NCBI RefSeq assembly: GCF_900491745.1 | Contig: NZ_UETR01000010.1 | Span: 62,001 to 126,000 of the forward strand | Length of the DNA stretch: 64,000 nt | From: Amarolinea aalborgensis | GTDB lineage: Bacteria > Chloroflexota > Anaerolineae > SSC4 > Amarolineaceae | Reading direction: 5' to 3' | Shown here: positions 17,331-28,385 of the stretch, piece by piece | Layout: every line of letters starts with the position of its first letter | How positions within the stretch are numbered: position 1 is the first letter of the stretch | The notes under the pieces: model-generated | The model's input: only the letters and a program-made list of their open reading frames with translations | The model's database searches: none | What the model was told of the DNA's origin: nothing | Made by a program: the position numbers and the translations under genes

Positions 17331-20186
17331 ATGGCCGAGCCTCACGCTGACCTCAAGGCGGCTGGTCCGTCTGCCACGGCGACCGTCTCCCCGGTGGCTG
17401 AAGTCGTGGTCAACACCCCGGTCAGCCGCGCGGGCGGTTACGACGCGTCGAGCGATATCTTCAGCTACGAGATTCCGCCGCTCTGGCAAGGGCAGATTGA
17501 GCCAGGACACCTGGTGTGGGCGCCGTTCAGCGGTCGGCGCTTACAAGGCATCGTCGTTGGCCTGGCCGCAGCCGCGCCGCCCGGCGTGACCCTGCGCCCA
17601 CTGGATGAGCTGGCCGCGGCGGAGCCGGTGCTGTCGCCGGCCCACCTGGAGTTGGCGCGCTGGATGAGCCAGCGCTACCTGGCGCCGCTGCGCGATTGCC
17701 TCTTTGTGATGCTGCCGGCCGGCGTCGCCCAGCGCGTGGATGTCGTGCTGGCCCGCCAGGGCGCCGGGCCGCTGCCCGATGACTTGAGCGCGGAGCAGCG
17801 CAGCCTGCTGCTGCGCTTGCAGCGCAGCGACGCCGCGCAGCGCGTGCTGAAGAAGGAAAATCCGGCCTGGGGCCAGAGCCGCGTCCTGCAGCCGCTGCTT
17901 CAGCGTGGTCTGCTCACCCGGCGCAGCGCGGTGACCTCGCCCACGGTGCGGCCGCAGATGCAGCCCTGGGTGCGCCTGCTGGCCGACGCCGCGACCATCG
18001 GCCAGATGTTGCCCACATTGGGGCGCCGCAGCAAGCAGGCCGATGCCCTGGCGATGCTGGCGCGGCAAACGCCGCCTGCGCTGACGATGGACGCGCTACA
18101 AAAGCTGGCTGGGTGCGGCGCGGGGCCGCTGCAAGCCCTGGCCGCGCGCGGCTGGATCAGCATCGCGCCTGGCCCCGAAGCGGCTGCGCGGCTGGTGACG
18201 TTGAATCTACCGCCCGCGGAGGTCAACGCCCATCTGGTCGGTCTGCGCGGGGGTGAAAAATACCAACGCGTGCTGACGGCGCTGCAGGAGGCTGGCGAGC
18301 CGTTATGGATCGGCCGCGTGCAGGCCGAAGCAGACGTTGATGCACCCACCGTGCGCGAATTGGCCGCCGCAGGCTTGATCGCGCTGGAGCAGGTGGAGGT
18401 GATGCGCGATCCGTTGGCCGGCCGCACCTTCGAGCAGCAAAGCCCGCCGCTGTTGACGGCCGAACAACAGAACGCCTGGGAAGCCATCGAAGCCACCCTG
18501 GGCGTGGATCAACCGACCGACGCGGCAGCCCGTGCGGCGGGTCGCTTCTTCCTTTTGTTCGGGGTGACCGGCAGCGGCAAGACCGAAATCTACCTGCGCG
18601 CGATTGCCACGGCGCTGGCGCACGGGAAACAGGCCATCGTCCTGGTGCCAGAAATCGCGCTCACGCCGCAGACGATCAACCGGTTCGCGGTGCGCTTTCC
18701 CAATCAAATTGCCGTCTGGCACAGCGATTTGTCTCCTGGGGAGCGCTTCGACGCCTGGCGGAGGATGCGTCGGGGTGAACTGCGGGTGGTGATTGGTCCG
18801 CGCTCGGCGCTCTTCGCGCCGCTGCCCAACCTGGGCGTCATCATCGTGGACGAGGAGCATGACAGCAGCTACAAAGAGCACGAGCGGCAGCCTCGCTATC
18901 AGGCCCGCGCGGTTGCGCTGCGCCTGGCGCAGCTGACCGGGGCCACGGTCATTCTGGGCAGCGCCACCCCTTCGCTGGAAACGTTTTACGCGGCTCAGCG
19001 TGGTCAACTGCAGCTCCTGGCAATGCCGAGTCGCGTGATGGGACACCAGGTGGCCGCGGTCACGCCGGATGCTGGCCCGCTGACCATTGAGCTGCCCGAG
19101 GTCAGCGTGGTGGATTTGCGCCAGGAACTGCGCGCGGGCAACCGCAGCGTTCTGAGCCGCGCCCTGCAAGACGCGCTGCGCCAAACCCTGGACGCAGGTG
19201 AGCAGGCCATTCTGTTCCTCAATCGTCGCGGCAACGCAACCGTGGTAATGTGCCGTGACTGCGGCTATGTGGAGAAGTGCAGCCGCTGCGAGCTGCCAAT
19301 GACCTATCATGGCCCCCTGGCCGAGGCGGAACAGCCAATCCTGTTGGAATCAGCGCCGCCTGGGGGGCAGCGTCCCATGACGCCTTTCCTACTCTGCCAT
19401 CAGTGCAACCGCCGCCGGCCTGTGCCCACGACCTGCCCGGCCTGCGGTTCCGTGCGTATCCGCTACCTGGGCGCAGGCACGCAGCGCATCGAACAGGAGG
19501 TGCGTGACCTGTTTCCCCAGGCGCGCCCCTTGCGCTGGGACCGTGACACGACGCAGCACAAAGGCGCGCACGCGGACATCCTGGAGCGTTTCAGCACGCA
19601 TCAAGCCAATGTGCTCATCGGCACCCAAATGATTGCCAAGGGCCTCGATCTCCCGATGGTGACGCTGGTCGGCGTGATCAGCGCCGATGTGGGGCTGTAC
19701 TTGCCGGACCTGCGCGCCGCCGAGCACACCTTCCAGGTGTTGATGCAGGTCGCGGGGCGCGCCGGCCGCAGCGCGCGCGAGGGCCGGGTGATTATCCAGA
19801 CGTACACGCCCGACCATTACACGGTGCAGGCAGCTAGTCAGCATGATTATGTCAGCTTCTTCCGGCGCGAGTTGGATTATCGCCGCCAGTTGGACTACCC
19901 GCCGCTGACGCGGCTGGTGCGGCTGGTGTATAGCCACAGCAATGCTGAGCGCGCCGAAACCGAGACGCAGCGGGTGGCGCGCCTGATTCAAGCTGAGATC
20001 AGCCGGCTGGGGATGAGCGACGTGGGCGTGATTGGGCCTGCGCCCTGTTTCTTTGCCCGTTTGCGTTATCGCTACCGTTGGCATATCCTGCTGCGCGGGC
20101 GCGGTCATGACCCCGCTGCCATCGTGCGTCCCCTCTCACTGCCCCCCGGATGGCATGTGGATGTAGATCCGCTCAATCTGCTGTGA
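17331..20186 (+). CDS. priA: Primosomal protein N' (replication restart helicase PriA)
   Basis: This 951-residue DNA helicase reloads the replicative helicase at stalled forks. The N-terminal 3'-DNA-binding domain has VWAPFSGRRLQGIVVG. The helicase core has VTGSGKTEIYLR (Walker A, near residue 410), IIVDEEHDSSYKEHERQPRY (motif II with the PriA-specific extension) and LGSATPSLET. Paired zinc sites CRDCGYVEKCSRC and CHQCNRRRP..CPACGS are followed by IGTQMIAKGLDLP and QVAGRAGR. It is longer than the usual 700-800 residues because of a long linker, residues 130-370. Its start is two bases after the preceding stop. Confidence 0.94.
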   Translation: MAEPHADLKAAGPSATATVSPVAEVVVNTPVSRAGGYDASSDIFSYEIPPLWQGQIEPGHLVWAPFSGRRLQGIVVGLAAAAPPGVTLRPLDELAAAEPVLSPAHLELARWMSQRYLAPLRDCLFVMLPAGVAQRVDVVLARQGAGPLPDDLSAEQRSLLLRLQRSDAAQRVLKKENPAWGQSRVLQPLLQRGLLTRRSAVTSPTVRPQMQPWVRLLADAATIGQMLPTLGRRSKQADALAMLARQTPPALTMDALQKLAGCGAGPLQALAARGWISIAPGPEAAARLVTLNLPPAEVNAHLVGLRGGEKYQRVLTALQEAGEPLWIGRVQAEADVDAPTVRELAAAGLIALEQVEVMRDPLAGRTFEQQSPPLLTAEQQNAWEAIEATLGVDQPTDAAARAAGRFFLLFGVTGSGKTEIYLRAIATALAHGKQAIVLVPEIALTPQTINRFAVRFPNQIAVWHSDLSPGERFDAWRRMRRGELRVVIGPRSALFAPLPNLGVIIVDEEHDSSYKEHERQPRYQARAVALRLAQLTGATVILGSATPSLETFYAAQRGQLQLLAMPSRVMGHQVAAVTPDAGPLTIELPEVSVVDLRQELRAGNRSVLSRALQDALRQTLDAGEQAILFLNRRGNATVVMCRDCGYVEKCSRCELPMTYHGPLAEAEQPILLESAPPGGQRPMTPFLLCHQCNRRRPVPTTCPACGSVRIRYLGAGTQRIEQEVRDLFPQARPLRWDRDTTQHKGAHADILERFSTHQANVLIGTQMIAKGLDLPMVTLVGVISADVGLYLPDLRAAEHTFQVLMQVAGRAGRSAREGRVIIQTYTPDHYTVQAASQHDYVSFFRRELDYRRQLDYPPLTRLVRLVYSHSNAERAETETQRVARLIQAEISRLGMSDVGVIGPAPCFFARLRYRYRWHILLRGRGHDPAAIVRPLSLPPGWHVDVDPLNLL

Positions 20187-20193
20187 GCAGATT
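20175..20193. terminator. Hairpin at the priA stop codon, between convergent genes
   Basis: AATCTGCT (20175-20182) pairs perfectly with AGCAGATT (20186-20193) around a three-base loop that includes part of the stop codon. The 45-base gap separates convergent priA and lysC. There is no T-run, so this is at best a weak or factor-assisted terminator. Confidence 0.3.
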
Positions 20194-20231
20194 AGCCGCC
20201 GCTGCCGACCCATCCGCTGAACCTTGACCAG

Positions 20232-21659
20232 CTACGAGGCCGCGCCTAACTTGTCCAGGTGAAACGCATCGTGAATGCGGCGCACCGCGGTGTCGGCGTC
20301 GCCCTGCATCACCACCAACGAGATGTTGACCTCGGATGAACCCTGGGCAATCGCCACGACGTTGATGCCGGCGTCGCCCAGCGCGCCAAACACGCGCGCC
20401 GCAATGCCGGGGGTGCCGGCCATCTCTGAGCCGACCACCGCTACGATGACGATATCATCGCGGCCGCTGATGGCGTCCACCCAATGATGCTGCAGCTCGC
20501 TCCCCAGGTCATGACGCAGACTCGACAGCACAGCCGGTGAATCGCTCTGCGGCACCACGAAGGTGATGCTTTGTTCCGACGACGACTGTGAGATCATCAG
20601 TACGTTGGCGCCGGTGCGAGCCACCGCGGCAAAGGTGCGCGCGGCGATGCCCGGCACGCCCATCATTCCCTTGCCGGCCACATTGATCAGCGTCAAGTTT
20701 TTGATCGCCGTGATCGCCTTGACTGTGCCGATGCTGTGCCCGACTTGCGACAGTTCTTTGACGATGCGTGTGCCGGGATGCTCTGGGTTGAAGGTGTTGA
20801 GCACCCGCAGCGGAATTTCGCGTTCGATGGCGGGCAGAATGGTCTTGGGATGCAGCACCTTAGCGCCAAAATAGGACAGCTCGGCCGCTTCGCTGTAGGA
20901 AAGCTCCGGCAGGGTGCGGGCCGTGGGCACGATGCGCGGGTCCGCGGTGAGCACGCCATCCACATCGGTCCAAATTTGCACTTCGTTCGCGTCAAGCACG
21001 GCGCCCAAGATCGCGGCTGAGTAATCAGAACCGCCGCGGCCCAACGTCGTTGGGATGCCCTCGACCGTGGCGCCGATGAACCCGGTGACAACCGGCACTA
21101 CGCCGCCTTCGAGCAGTGGAAGCAGGCGCTCCTGGCTGTGCGCCCGCGTTTCTGCCAGCAGAGGACTGGCATTGCCAAAATTGCCGTCGGTGACGAGCAC
21201 TTCGGTGGCATCTACGGCTTCGGCATGCACGCCATGCGCACGCAGCACAGCGGCCAGCAGCGGCGCGGCCAGGCGTTCGCCCAGACCGGAGACAACATCC
21301 AGCCCGCGGCTGGTCAGTTCGCCCAGGACCGCGATGCTGCGACAAAGCCGCTCGAAGCTGCGCAGGCGCTCATCGAACAGGCGGCCGAGCGCCGCGCGTT
21401 CGACCCCATCGGCCACCAGTTGGCCCGCCACGACCTGGTGCTTGACCAGGAGTGAGAGCCGCGCCTCGCGGTAGGCTTCTTCCTGGCCAACGGCAGCCGC
21501 CCGCGCCGCTGCGATCAAGGTGTTGGTGACTCCGCTCATGGCCGATGTCACGACAACCACCTGCGCGTCCTGCGCCCGCGCGGCCGCCACGATCTTCGCC
21601 ACCTGCGCAAAGGCTTCAGCGCCGCCCACCGATGTGCCGCCAAATTTCATGACTAACAT
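20232..21659 (-). CDS. lysC: Aspartate kinase
   Basis: This 475-residue enzyme phosphorylates L-aspartate, the first step to lysine, threonine and methionine. The N-terminal kinase domain carries KFGGTSVGG, VVTSAMSGVTN, GFIGATVEGIPTTLGRGGSDYSA and WTDVDGVLTADPRIV. Two C-terminal ACT domains (KNLTLINVAGKGMMGVPG and DIVIVAVVGSEMAGTPGIAARVF) are the regulatory part, where end-product amino acids usually bind. It is monofunctional, without homoserine dehydrogenase. The ATG at 21659 has AGGTGGAG upstream; a GTG 15 bases earlier is less likely. It lies near the methionine operon, for which it supplies precursor. Confidence 0.94.
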   Translation of the reverse strand: MLVMKFGGTSVGGAEAFAQVAKIVAAARAQDAQVVVVTSAMSGVTNTLIAAARAAAVGQEEAYREARLSLLVKHQVVAGQLVADGVERAALGRLFDERLRSFERLCRSIAVLGELTSRGLDVVSGLGERLAAPLLAAVLRAHGVHAEAVDATEVLVTDGNFGNASPLLAETRAHSQERLLPLLEGGVVPVVTGFIGATVEGIPTTLGRGGSDYSAAILGAVLDANEVQIWTDVDGVLTADPRIVPTARTLPELSYSEAAELSYFGAKVLHPKTILPAIEREIPLRVLNTFNPEHPGTRIVKELSQVGHSIGTVKAITAIKNLTLINVAGKGMMGVPGIAARTFAAVARTGANVLMISQSSSEQSITFVVPQSDSPAVLSSLRHDLGSELQHHWVDAISGRDDIVIVAVVGSEMAGTPGIAARVFGALGDAGINVVAIAQGSSEVNISLVVMQGDADTAVRRIHDAFHLDKLGAAS

Positions 21660-21689
21660 AATCTTCTTCTCCACCTCTCTATAACTTGG

Positions 21690-21786
21690 ACAGGATTGAC
21701 AGGATGAACATGATTTTTCCCCAGCGTATGCAAAACAATCCGCATGAAGAACCGACTATCCTGCCAATCCTGTAAATCCTGTCTAT
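21690..21786. repeat. Dispersed repeat, copy 2 (ACAGGATTGACAGGATGAA type)
   Basis: This is the second copy of the element at 10000-10080. The first 19 bases are identical, and the last 20 differ at one position. The middle is different, about 16 bases longer, and does not keep the same inner inverted repeat. It occupies the gap between lysC and metW. Confidence 0.65.
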
Positions 21787-21833
21787 GCTCCTGGCAGCCT
21801 TAGCAGTGACTGGGAATCTCTAAACTGCAATCC

Positions 21834-22520
21834 TTAATCCTTCTTCCGCGCCAGTTCGAACACGGCCACCGTCGCCAGCAGATTGCTCGCCCAGGCGGTT
21901 GTCAGCAATCGCTGGCCGTCCAGGAACTGCGCGCGCAGGACGCGTATCCCCTGGCTGGCGCAGAAGTCCTGGAAATCACGAATCGTCAAGGCGCGGGCGC
22001 GCGGCGAGGCCCAGGGAAGACCATCGGTCGGCGCCGTGGGCATGCGCCCGGTCAGCAGCAGGTTGACGCGGTAACGCCAGTGGCCCCAGTTCGCAAAACT
22101 GACCAGGCCGCGCTCGCCCACGCGCAGAATCTCAGCCAGCGTGCGCGCGGGATCATCCACGAAGGGCATCGTCTGGCTCAAAACGACGTAATCGAACGCG
22201 CGGTCAGGATAGTCGGGCAGGCAAGCCTCCAGATTCCCCTGGCGCACGCTCAGCCCACGGCGCACACAGGTCAGCACGCCGCTTTCGGACAGCTCCAGCC
22301 CACGGCCAATCACCTGGCGCTCTGTTTTGAGAAAAGCCAGCAAGTCCCCATTGCCGCAGCCGATGTCGAAGACGCGACTGCCAGGCGTGATGAAATCAGC
22401 AATCGCGCGCAGGTCCCTGCGCAGCGCAGGGATTTCACCAAGACTGCCGGCCTCCTGGCCTGGATTCTGCGCATAACGTCCCACATGCAGCGAATCAAGA
22501 GACGGTAGATGGATAGCCAT
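21834..22520 (-). CDS. metW: Methionine biosynthesis protein MetW
   Basis: This 228-residue protein has a class I methyltransferase fold, with SAM-binding VFDIGCGNGDLLAFL. MetW, typically coded next to metX, works with MetX in homoserine acylation in several bacteria. Family marks are LRRDLRAIADFITPGSRVFDIGCGNG, YVVLSQTMPFVDDPARTLAEILRVG and SFANWGHWRYRVNLLLTGRMP. It starts 15 bases after the metX stop on the same strand and is the third gene of the metY-metX-metW unit, so it should share the SAM riboswitch control. Confidence 0.9.
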   Translation of the reverse strand: MAIHLPSLDSLHVGRYAQNPGQEAGSLGEIPALRRDLRAIADFITPGSRVFDIGCGNGDLLAFLKTERQVIGRGLELSESGVLTCVRRGLSVRQGNLEACLPDYPDRAFDYVVLSQTMPFVDDPARTLAEILRVGERGLVSFANWGHWRYRVNLLLTGRMPTAPTDGLPWASPRARALTIRDFQDFCASQGIRVLRAQFLDGQRLLTTAWASNLLATVAVFELARKKD

Positions 22521-22535
22521 GATGCAAGAACCCCC

Positions 22536-23690
<1,155 letters not shown>

Positions 23691-23764
23691 GGCCGGTTGC
23701 CTGCATACGGCCGGGCCGGTTGAGCGAGCGTCGGACGCCCGCCCAACCGGCCAGGTTGATCCTC

Positions 23765-25057
<1,293 letters not shown>

Positions 25058-25174
25058 CGTTTGGATCTCCTGTGCATGGTGGTTGATTTGGCTCATACTG
25101 TCTTCCCGGTGGTTGCGCAGGCCGCCGTTCAGACCGACTGCACTGATGCTTGGGCGAGCGCCGCTGCTCACAGG

Positions 25175-25194
25175 TACCCCGCCAGCTTGGGGTA
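25175..25194 (-). promoter_or_regulatory. Third hairpin in the metY leader
   Basis: TACCCC (25175-25180) pairs perfectly with GGGGTA (25189-25194) around eight bases. It lies between the second terminator-like hairpin and the metY start, with no T-run after it on the minus strand. It may affect mRNA stability; no role can be assigned. Confidence 0.35.
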
Positions 25195-25196
25195 AC

Positions 25197-25226
25197 AAAA
25201 ACCCTCTCGGCATATGGACAAGAGGG
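25197..25226 (-). terminator. Second terminator-like hairpin in the metY leader
   Basis: Read on the minus strand, CCCTCT and AGAGGG form a six-base stem around a 13-base loop, followed by five T. It is 33 bases beyond the stronger terminator downstream of the riboswitch. It may back up the first or be a relic. Confidence 0.5.
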
Positions 25227-25258
25227 CATGCGTCGTTGCACGACTGAGCGACGAGAAC

Positions 25259-25286
25259 AAAAAAATCCTCCTCGAAGTGAGGAGGA
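25259..25286 (-). terminator. Riboswitch-controlled rho-independent terminator
   Basis: On the minus strand TCCTCCTC and GAGGAGGA form an eight-base perfect stem with a five-base loop, then seven T. It lies 22 bases after the 3' end of the SAM-I aptamer, in the position expected for the expression platform. High SAM would favour this hairpin and stop transcription before metY. Confidence 0.85.
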
Positions 25287-25308
25287 ATGGCGCCGCGTCA
25301 GCCACTGC

Positions 25309-25484
25309 CTCTCATCTTCCAGATTACATCTGCCGGATTTGGCACCATAACCTGGCTGGTGACGGGTGGGTCACGATGCGCGTCGTCCATCATTGGCGAC
25401 TCGTATCATGGCTCGTGTCTACCTACCAGTGGTCTGGTTGCCGAGGCTTCATAGGGCCGGTCCCTCAGCCTCTCTGGATAAGAG
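25309..25484 (-). ncRNA. SAM-I riboswitch (S-box leader)
   Basis: On the minus strand the 5' arm CTCTTATC (25484-25477) pairs with GATGAGAG (25316-25309) as an eight-base P1. The conserved core follows in order: CAGAGAGGCTGAGGGACC, GGCCCTATGAAGCCTCGGCAACC (given here in two overlapping pieces) with the P2 kink-turn, then GGTGCCAAATCC and a P4 GGCAGATGTAATCTGG. This is the SAM-I consensus almost base for base. The region between the GCAACC and GGTGCCAAATCC parts (P3) is about 80-100 bases, much longer than usual. It controls metY-metX-metW by transcription termination. Confidence 0.93.
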
Positions 25485-25511
25485 CATCAGTACTATTCAA
25501 TTGTTATCATG

Positions 25512-25540
25512 CTTATAGCATATATTCAACCGCGTGTCAA
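25512..25540 (-). promoter_or_regulatory. Promoter of the metY-metX-metW operon
   Basis: On the minus strand a perfect TTGACA (25540-25535) and TATAAG (25517-25512) are separated by 17 bases. The transcript would begin about 20 bases before the riboswitch P1 helix, as expected. Confidence 0.8.
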
Positions 25541-25563
25541 TTTTCGCTTTACGGCCGCATGGT

Positions 25564-25593
25564 TTGTGAACCCATCGTTCCCTGTGGTACAAT
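25564..25593 (+). promoter_or_regulatory. Promoter candidate for ubiE/menG, possibly leaderless
   Basis: TTGTGA (25564-25569) and TACAAT (25588-25593) are 18 bases apart. The -10 box ends only seven bases before the ATG at 25601, and there is no ribosome-binding site in front of it. Transcription would start at or next to the start codon, so the mRNA may be leaderless. Confidence 0.5.
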
Positions 25594-25600
25594 CCCGCTC

Positions 25601-26359
25601 ATGACCAAGCCTATAGATGTAATGGCGACGCCGGCGATCTTGCCCGACCTGGAGCAAAAGCCGACCTACGTCAACCAAATGTTCGCTGCGATTGCCGGGC
25701 GCTATGATGTGATGAACCGCGTGATGACCGGCGGTCAGGATCAGCGGTGGCGCCGTCTGATTGTCAAGCAATGCCATTTGCCCAGCGGCGGCCACCTGCT
25801 GGATGTTGCGACCGGCACCGGCGACATTGGCTTCGAGGCCATGCGCCTGCGCCCGGATGTGCGCGTCACCGGCGTTGATTTTACGCATGAGATGATGATC
25901 GTGGGGCAGCGTAAAGCCTACCGCGAAGGGCTGCTCGATGTGCATGGTTCACGCCTGCGCTTCGCCGACGCCGACACCCTCAGCCTGCCGTTTGCCGATG
26001 CCACTTTCGACGCGGTCTGTTCCGGCTTTTTGATGCGCAATGTCACCGACATCGCGCGCGCGTTTGCCGAGCAGCGCCGCGTGGTCAAACCGGGCGGCCG
26101 CGTCGTGTGCCTGGAAATCACACGTCCGCAGGCGCCCGTCTGGCGTGACCTGTTCGGTCTCTATTTTTTCCGCCTGGTGCCGTTGATCGGCAGCCTGCTC
26201 AGCGGTCAGCCGCAGGCGTACACCTACCTGCCTCATTCGACGCTCGCTTTCCCGCTGCCGCAGGCGCTGCAAGGGATCATGGAGTCGGTGGGGCTGCGCC
26301 GCGTACGCTACCAAACCCTGATGCTCGGCACTGTGGCGCTGCACGTGGGCGAGGTGTAG
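25601..26359 (+). CDS. ubiE: Demethylmenaquinone/ubiquinone C-methyltransferase (UbiE/MenG family)
   Basis: This 252-residue SAM-dependent enzyme does the ring C-methylation of demethylmenaquinone, giving menaquinone. VNQMFAAIAGRYDVMNRVMTGGQDQRWRR is the family opening. LLDVATGTGDIGFEA is SAM motif I, and FLMRNVTDIARAFAEQRRVVKPGGRVVCLEITRP and YTYLPHSTLAFPLPQAL follow. The ATG at 25601 gives a normal length. The upstream open frame back to 25214 crosses the metY riboswitch and is not coding. ubiX follows one base after the stop. Confidence 0.92.
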   Translation: MTKPIDVMATPAILPDLEQKPTYVNQMFAAIAGRYDVMNRVMTGGQDQRWRRLIVKQCHLPSGGHLLDVATGTGDIGFEAMRLRPDVRVTGVDFTHEMMIVGQRKAYREGLLDVHGSRLRFADADTLSLPFADATFDAVCSGFLMRNVTDIARAFAEQRRVVKPGGRVVCLEITRPQAPVWRDLFGLYFFRLVPLIGSLLSGQPQAYTYLPHSTLAFPLPQALQGIMESVGLRRVRYQTLMLGTVALHVGEV

Positions 26360-26360
26360 T

Positions 26361-26981
26361 GTGGCCTTGAAACGGATCATTGTCGGTTTGAGTGGCGCCA
26401 GCGGCCAAATCTACGGCATTCGCCTGTTGGAGATTTTGCACGCGGCGCCGGACATCGAAACGCACCTGGTGCTGAGTCCCTCGGCGCGCATGACCATCGC
26501 GCAGGAGACCGACTGGGACCCGAAGGATGTCGAAGCGCTGGCGCACACGGTCTACCGGCCTGGCGACATTGGCGCGGCGATTGCCAGCGGTTCGTTCACC
26601 ACGGCCGGCATGATCATTGCCCCGTGCAGCATCAAGACGCTGTCGGCCATTGCCAATTCCTACGACGCCGACCTGTTGACGCGCGCGGCGGATGTGCAAC
26701 TCAAAGAGGGGCGGCCGGTTGTCCTGGTTGTGCGCGAGACGCCGCTGCATGTGGGGCATCTGCGCTTGATGGCGCAGGCCGCTGAGATCGGCTGTGTGAT
26801 CTTCCCGCCCGTGCCTGCCTTCTACAGCCGGCCGCAAACCGTGGATGACATCGTCAATGGCACCGTGGGCCGCATCCTGGCCCGCGTGGGACTGGAAAAT
26901 GAACTGTACTACCACTGGCAAGGCATGCGCGAGGCGGCCAAGGACGATCGGCGCCCGCCCGCCGCGCCACGGTCTGAATGA
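26361..26981 (+). CDS. ubiX: UbiX-family flavin prenyltransferase
   Basis: This 206-residue flavoprotein adds a dimethylallyl group to FMN. The product, prenylated FMN, is the cofactor of UbiD-type decarboxylases. It shows IIVGLSGASGQIYGIRLLEIL (flavin-binding loop), GAAIASGSFTTAGMIIAPCSIKTLSAIANSY and LVLVVRETPLHVGHLRLM, all UbiX hallmarks. It starts with GTG one base after the ubiE stop, so the two are cotranscribed. Both fit quinone synthesis. No ubiD is in the window. Confidence 0.92.
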   Translation: MALKRIIVGLSGASGQIYGIRLLEILHAAPDIETHLVLSPSARMTIAQETDWDPKDVEALAHTVYRPGDIGAAIASGSFTTAGMIIAPCSIKTLSAIANSYDADLLTRAADVQLKEGRPVVLVVRETPLHVGHLRLMAQAAEIGCVIFPPVPAFYSRPQTVDDIVNGTVGRILARVGLENELYYHWQGMREAAKDDRRPPAAPRSE

Positions 26982-27005
26982 TGCCCGGTTGGGCAGGAGA
27001 TGCTC

Positions 27006-27506
27006 ATGGCAACGTCATTTGAAGAACGGATTGACGAGTTTCTGCAGGCGCACACCACCCTGACCCTGGCGACGTGGACGCCGGAAGGGCCGCAGGCCGC
27101 GCCGCTGTTTTTTGCGCACACGTGGGGGACTGACGATGACGGGGACGCCGCGCTGCGCCTCTATTTCATCTCCAACCCAACCTCGAATCACTGCCTGGCG
27201 CTTGACAACCAGCCAAGCATCGCCGCGGCCATCTACCAGGACGGGCAAGAATGGCGCCAGATTCGCGGCCTGCAGTTGGAAGGCCGCGCGCGCCTGGCCG
27301 CGCCCGGCGCCGAGGAAGATCAGGCCATTGCGGCGTACTTGACCAAGTATCCGTTCGTCGCGACCGCGCAGGGAGGCGCGACCGATGGGGCGCTGGAACT
27401 GGCTGGCCCGCTGGCGAACAGTCGTTTCTACGTGATTGAGACCGACTGGATGCGCCTGATTGATAACACGCTCGGTTTTGGGCACCGCGAGGAGCGCGCG
27501 TATTAG
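27006..27506 (+). CDS. Pyridoxamine 5'-phosphate oxidase-like flavin-binding protein
   Basis: This protein of about 166 residues has the split-barrel flavin reductase/PNPOx fold. It reads RIDEFLQAHTTLTLATWTPEG, then RLYFISNPTSNHCLALDNQPSIAAAIYQDGQEWRQIRGLQLEGRA, the YhbP/PNPOx pattern for FMN or F420 binding. The substrate is unknown and it is not the vitamin B6 enzyme itself. The ATG at 27006 has AGGAG six bases upstream; the ATG at 27000 would be directly against that site. It follows ubiX by 24 bases and may be in the same operon. Confidence 0.8.
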   Translation: MATSFEERIDEFLQAHTTLTLATWTPEGPQAAPLFFAHTWGTDDDGDAALRLYFISNPTSNHCLALDNQPSIAAAIYQDGQEWRQIRGLQLEGRARLAAPGAEEDQAIAAYLTKYPFVATAQGGATDGALELAGPLANSRFYVIETDWMRLIDNTLGFGHREERAY

Positions 27507-27553
27507 GGCGTTGTTGAGCCGTCTCTTCAGACAGCGCCGATGCAGGTTAATCT

Positions 27554-28327
27554 ATGAAACGCCTTGTAGCCTTGTTTGCGTTGTCATTCGTGGTCGTAGC
27601 ATGCGGCTCAACGCCACAGTCAGCCGAATCACCCTTGGAGTCGCCACTTGCTTCACTGCAACTAACGCGAACGTTGATACCAGCGACGCCAACTCTAAGG
27701 CCGACGCCATCTTATACACCATCACCAACACCGTGGCCGACCGTCACATTTGCTTCGCCCGCAACACCTGTTCCAACCAGCGTGAGCAAGGTCACGACCG
27801 AATTGTTTGAGATTCCTGAAATTCCAATCATAGTATCCATTCCATTCAACTATGCGCTGGTCAAGAATGAAGAACCAAATCGCAGAGGATCATTTGTCTC
27901 GTATAACTTCAGCCAGACGTTAGTGATCAGCCCTTCACATGATTCATATTTTCCGGCAGAGCCGCCGTATTTCCATGAGATTCAGTTCTTCTCGCAAGAG
28001 TCCATAAGCCAGTTCTTGGCGAGATGTCCAATAAGGCTTCGATGCTTTGAAGGCGATTACCCAGATGTGGCAAGGTACATTGGTCAAAAAGATGCACTTG
28101 GGAAACTAAGCGATTATCACGAACCTTTTCAAAACTATAGCCTCCAGAAGTTTGGAGATACTTATTACCTTGTATCCACCACGCGGTGCATTGGCGCAGC
28201 CTGTGCGATCAGGGAGTACACGACTTATCTGAAGGACATCAAGGTAGATATTTGGATAATGATGACAGACATGTCACAGGCAGGTTCAAGCGACGAATTG
28301 TTTTCGTTGTTCAAGATCAAGAAGTGA
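27554..28327 (+). CDS. Hypothetical lipoprotein
   Basis: This 257-residue protein has a short signal with VVVAC as lipidation site, then a Thr/Pro/Ser-rich linker (residues 35-75) and a globular domain of about 180 residues that I do not recognise. It has four Cys (near residues 161, 166, 217 and 222) that could form disulfides outside the cell. Base composition is less GC-rich than its neighbours, and codon use is different, which hints at recent acquisition. No partner genes are apparent. Confidence 0.75.
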   Translation: MKRLVALFALSFVVVACGSTPQSAESPLESPLASLQLTRTLIPATPTLRPTPSYTPSPTPWPTVTFASPATPVPTSVSKVTTELFEIPEIPIIVSIPFNYALVKNEEPNRRGSFVSYNFSQTLVISPSHDSYFPAEPPYFHEIQFFSQESISQFLARCPIRLRCFEGDYPDVARYIGQKDALGKLSDYHEPFQNYSLQKFGDTYYLVSTTRCIGAACAIREYTTYLKDIKVDIWIMMTDMSQAGSSDELFSLFKIKK

Positions 28328-28385
28328 CACCACAGGCAGCGGCTGACGCCGGGGTCATTTGGCCGCACACAGAAGGTAGATGAGC

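Noticed and set aside
25214..25600. N-terminal extension of the UbiE/MenG reading frame by 129 residues
   Set aside because: It runs through the reverse complement of the SAM-I riboswitch, its terminators and the metY promoter, and the family starts at about the ATG at 25601.
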